From assembly GCF_005871185.1 (NCBI RefSeq), contig NZ_SWKN01000006.1:1218451-1282450 (forward strand): a DNA stretch of 64,000 nt, read 5' to 3'. Shown piece after piece: positions 61,631-64,000 of this stretch. This DNA is from Limnobacter alexandrii (GTDB lineage Bacteria > Pseudomonadota > Gammaproteobacteria > Burkholderiales > Burkholderiaceae_B). The translations under genes were made by a program, and so were the position numbers. Below the pieces are notes generated by a model. It made no database searches. It was not told the DNA's origin and saw only the letters and a program-made list of their open reading frames with translations. Each line of letters opens with the position of its first letter. Within the stretch, counting starts at the first letter, position 1.

Positions 61631-62806
61631 TTGTCGAAATTAGTCGCAAGCGCCCACCCGCGCGCCTTGCTCGCGCTCGCAGACGGCACAGTATTCGAGG
61701 GCATTTCTTTTGGCGCCCCCACCACGAAAGTGGGTGAAGTGGTTTTCAACACCTCGCTCACGGGCTATCAAGAAATTGCCACCGACCCATCGTATTGTCG
61801 CCAAATTGTTACCCTCACCTATCCGCACATCGGGAATGTGGGCACCAACCCGCAAGACGAAGAATCCTCAGGGCTTCATTTGTCAGGTCTGGTCATCAAA
61901 GACCTGCCCGAACTGGTGTCGAACTTTCGTTCAACGCTGCCGTTGGCCGATTACCTGAAAAAGCATGGCGTACCCGGCATTGCAGGCATTGATACCCGCA
62001 AGCTGACCCGTATTCTGCGTGAAAAAGGTGCCCAAAATGGCTGCCTGTTGACCGAGGGCAGCAGTGAAACATTCAGCGCCGAACGAGCGATTGAATTGGC
62101 CAAAGGTTTCCCCGGCCTTGCAGGCATGGACCTGGCCAAGGTGGTTTCGTGCACCGAAGCCCATGAATGGGTTGAAGGCGAGTGGGCCTTGGGCGTGGCC
62201 GCCGAAGAACCTCATTTTCAGACCGGCGAGCGCCCACACCATGTGGTGGCATTCGATTACGGTGCCAAGCGCAACATTTTGCGCATGCTGGCCCAACGCG
62301 GTTGCCGCGTCACAGTAGTGCCCGCGCAAACCCCGGTTGAGAAAGTATTGGCCTTGAACCCAGATGGCGTGTTTTTAAGCAATGGCCCCGGTGACCCCGA
62401 GCCTTGCGACTACGCAATTTCTGCAATCAAGCACATTCTGGACAACACCAAACTGCCGGTGTTTGGCATTTGTTTGGGGCACCAGTTGATGGCTTTGGCC
62501 AGCGGCGCCAAAACCATGAAAATGAAGTTTGGCCATCACGGTGCAAACCACCCGGTTCAAGACCTGAAAACCAAGCGCGTGGCCATTACCAGCCAGAACC
62601 ATGGTTTTGCGGTCGATGCCGACTCATTGCCTGGCAACTTGCGTGTCACCCATGTGTCGCTGTTCGATGGCTCTATTCAAGGCCTTGAGCGGACCGACCG
62701 GGCTGCCTTCTGCTTCCAGGGTCACCCGGAAGCCAGCCCAGGCCCACACGATCTGGCTGAATTGTTCGACCGTTTTATTTCAGACATCAAGGCAGCCAAG
62801 GCGTAA
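61631..62806 (+). CDS. carA: Carbamoyl phosphate synthase small subunit
   Basis: 391 residues from TTG 61631 with GGAG six bases upstream. N-terminal CarA domain ([23 protein letters not shown]) and C-terminal class I glutamine amidotransferase with nucleophile Cys in GICLGHQL, and HPEASPGP. Produces ammonia for CarB. An in-frame ATG at 61592 is unlikely given its spacing. First gene of carAB. Confidence 0.95.
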   Translation: MSKLVASAHPRALLALADGTVFEGISFGAPTTKVGEVVFNTSLTGYQEIATDPSYCRQIVTLTYPHIGNVGTNPQDEESSGLHLSGLVIKDLPELVSNFRSTLPLADYLKKHGVPGIAGIDTRKLTRILREKGAQNGCLLTEGSSETFSAERAIELAKGFPGLAGMDLAKVVSCTEAHEWVEGEWALGVAAEEPHFQTGERPHHVVAFDYGAKRNILRMLAQRGCRVTVVPAQTPVEKVLALNPDGVFLSNGPGDPEPCDYAISAIKHILDNTKLPVFGICLGHQLMALASGAKTMKMKFGHHGANHPVQDLKTKRVAITSQNHGFAVDADSLPGNLRVTHVSLFDGSIQGLERTDRAAFCFQGHPEASPGPHDLAELFDRFISDIKAAKA

Positions 62807-62867
62807 CGCGCGGTTGTGCACACCTTCGTTTGAACCGTATTGAAATTTTTAAAATTAAAGGGAAGTT

Positions 62868-64000
62868 ATGCCAAAGCGTAACGATCTAAAAACAATCCTG
62901 ATCATCGGCGCCGGCCCCATTGTGATTGGTCAGGCCTGCGAATTCGACTACTCGGGTGCGCAAGCCTGTAAAGCGCTTCGCGAAGAAGGTTATAAGGTGG
63001 TGCTGGTCAACAGCAACCCAGCCACGATCATGACCGACCCGGAAATGGCCGATGTCACTTACATCGAACCCATTACCTGGCAGGTTGTTGAGCGCATTAT
63101 TGAAAAAGAGCGTCCCGATGCCGTATTGCCCACCATGGGTGGTCAAACCGCGCTGAACTGTGCGCTCGATTTGGCCAAGCACGGTGTGCTGGCCAAGTAC
63201 AACGTGGAATTGATTGGTGCGAAAGAAGAAGCCATCGAGAAAGCCGAAGACCGTTTGAAATTCAAGAACGCCATGACCAGCATTGGTCTGGATTCTGCAA
63301 AAAGCGGTGTGGCCCATTCCATGGAAGAGGCCCTTGAAGTTCAGGCCAGCATCGCCAAGCAGGTTGGCAGCAATGGCTTTCCGGTCATCATTCGCCCCAG
63401 TTTCACCTTGGGTGGTACGGGTGGTGGTATCGCTTACAACGCGGAAGAGTTCGAAACCATTTGCCGTCGCGGTCTGGAAGCATCGCCCACCAATGAACTG
63501 CTGATTGAAGAAAGCCTCATTGGCTGGAAAGAATACGAAATGGAAGTGGTGCGCGACAGCGCCGACAACTGCATTATCGTGTGTTCCATTGAAAACCTGG
63601 ACCCCATGGGCGTGCACACCGGCGACAGTATTACTGTGGCACCAGCACAAACCCTGACCGACCGCGAATACCAGTTGATGCGCAATGCATCCATTGCCAT
63701 TCTGCGTGAAATTGGTGTGGATACGGGCGGCTCCAACGTTCAGTTCTCGATCAACCCAGCCAATGGTCGCATGATCGTGATTGAAATGAACCCACGTGTG
63801 TCGCGTTCTTCCGCGCTGGCTTCCAAGGCAACCGGTTTTCCGATTGCCAAAGTGGCCGCCAAGCTGTCCGTGGGCTATACGCTCGATGAACTCAAAAACG
63901 ACATCACCGGTGGTCTTACGCCTGCCTCGTTCGAGCCTTCGATTGATTATGTGGTTACTAAAATTCCGCGTTTTGCGTTCGAGAAATTCCCCACAGCCGA
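62868..64000 (+). CDS. carB: Carbamoyl phosphate synthase large subunit (partial)
   Basis: 377 residues visible, cut at the right edge; the full protein is normally about 1070. [30 protein letters not shown] at the start, ATP-grasp sequence [12 protein letters not shown] near 175 and [18 protein letters not shown] near 300. AAAGGGAAG precedes ATG 62868. Second gene of carAB; makes carbamoyl phosphate for arginine and pyrimidines. Confidence 0.96.
   Translation, partial: MPKRNDLKTILIIGAGPIVIGQACEFDYSGAQACKALREEGYKVVLVNSNPATIMTDPEMADVTYIEPITWQVVERIIEKERPDAVLPTMGGQTALNCALDLAKHGVLAKYNVELIGAKEEAIEKAEDRLKFKNAMTSIGLDSAKSGVAHSMEEALEVQASIAKQVGSNGFPVIIRPSFTLGGTGGGIAYNAEEFETICRRGLEASPTNELLIEESLIGWKEYEMEVVRDSADNCIIVCSIENLDPMGVHTGDSITVAPAQTLTDREYQLMRNASIAILREIGVDTGGSNVQFSINPANGRMIVIEMNPRVSRSSALASKATGFPIAKVAAKLSVGYTLDELKNDITGGLTPASFEPSIDYVVTKIPRFAFEKFPTA

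Noticed and set aside
1-64000. tRNA, rRNA, CRISPR arrays, insertion sequences and prophage genes
   Set aside because: None recognised by reading; a covariance-model scan would be needed to exclude small RNAs.

Overview
This window reads as a chromosomal segment of a betaproteobacterium, order Burkholderiales. The gene order DUF971-ubiE-Tim44-ubiJ-ubiB, the 1.3-kDa-residue-class DUF3683 oxidoreductase, the fused indolepyruvate oxidoreductase and the sulfite oxidation genes together suggest a Limnobacter-like organism; the genus is inference. Gene density is high and both ends cut through genes (cpaF at the left, carB at the right). I saw no tRNA, rRNA, CRISPR array, insertion sequence or prophage.

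Layout. 1-5080 (minus): a Tad/Flp pilus operon, flp-tadE-cpaB-cpaC-cpaE-cpaF. 5331-12325 (plus): an EcsC-like protein, a fused 2-oxoacid:ferredoxin oxidoreductase overlapping a PPK2 polyphosphate kinase, a low-complexity secreted protein and an MscS channel. 12322-13694 (minus): rfaE2 and a di-iron ferritin-like protein. 13825-25415: a photo-oxidative stress island. It has an eight-gene minus-strand lipid operon (FAD oxidoreductase, DUF1365, Cfa/UfaM-type methyltransferase, chalcone-isomerase-like, MFS, DUF3833, SDR, NTF2-like), folE2 and a glutathione peroxidase, and divergently a CarH/LitR-type B12 photoreceptor regulator, DUF2256 and an Fe-S photolyase. 25469-38915 (plus): housekeeping and stress genes (glutathionyl-hydroquinone reductase, cca, argS, DUF3683 dehydrogenase, HIT), including a mini-ykkC (guanidine-II) riboswitch ahead of a gdx/sugE operon. 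38916-39368: a convergent intergenic region packed with nested palindromes. 39369-41463 (minus): phoB-phoR with a clear Pho box. 41648-46253 (plus): ubiquinone synthesis (ubiE, ubiJ, ubiB). 46315-55151: sodium:solute symporter, cysM, MltB, a histone-deacetylase-like enzyme, carbonic anhydrase, and etfB-etfA-acyl-CoA dehydrogenase. 55219-61466: a rearranged region with DUF2784, two small proteins, a LysR regulator, gene remnants, an ECF sigma/anti-sigma/SorA/SorB sulfite module and a bile-acid:sodium-type symporter. 61631-64000: carA and the start of carB.

Strongest observations: (1) a B12-photoreceptor-linked island predicted to make methylated furan fatty acids and repair light damage; the regulator has the CarH-type W-x9-EH and ExHxxG motifs and there are 6-3-6 palindromes in the divergent control region; (2) an unmistakable two-hairpin guanidine-II riboswitch; (3) reciprocal gene decay around the sulfite module: an intact DUF2784 with a truncated symporter copy on one side, and a DUF2784 remnant with the intact symporter on the other, with near-identical direct repeats; (4) a long multi-tier inverted repeat between the HIT gene and phoR.
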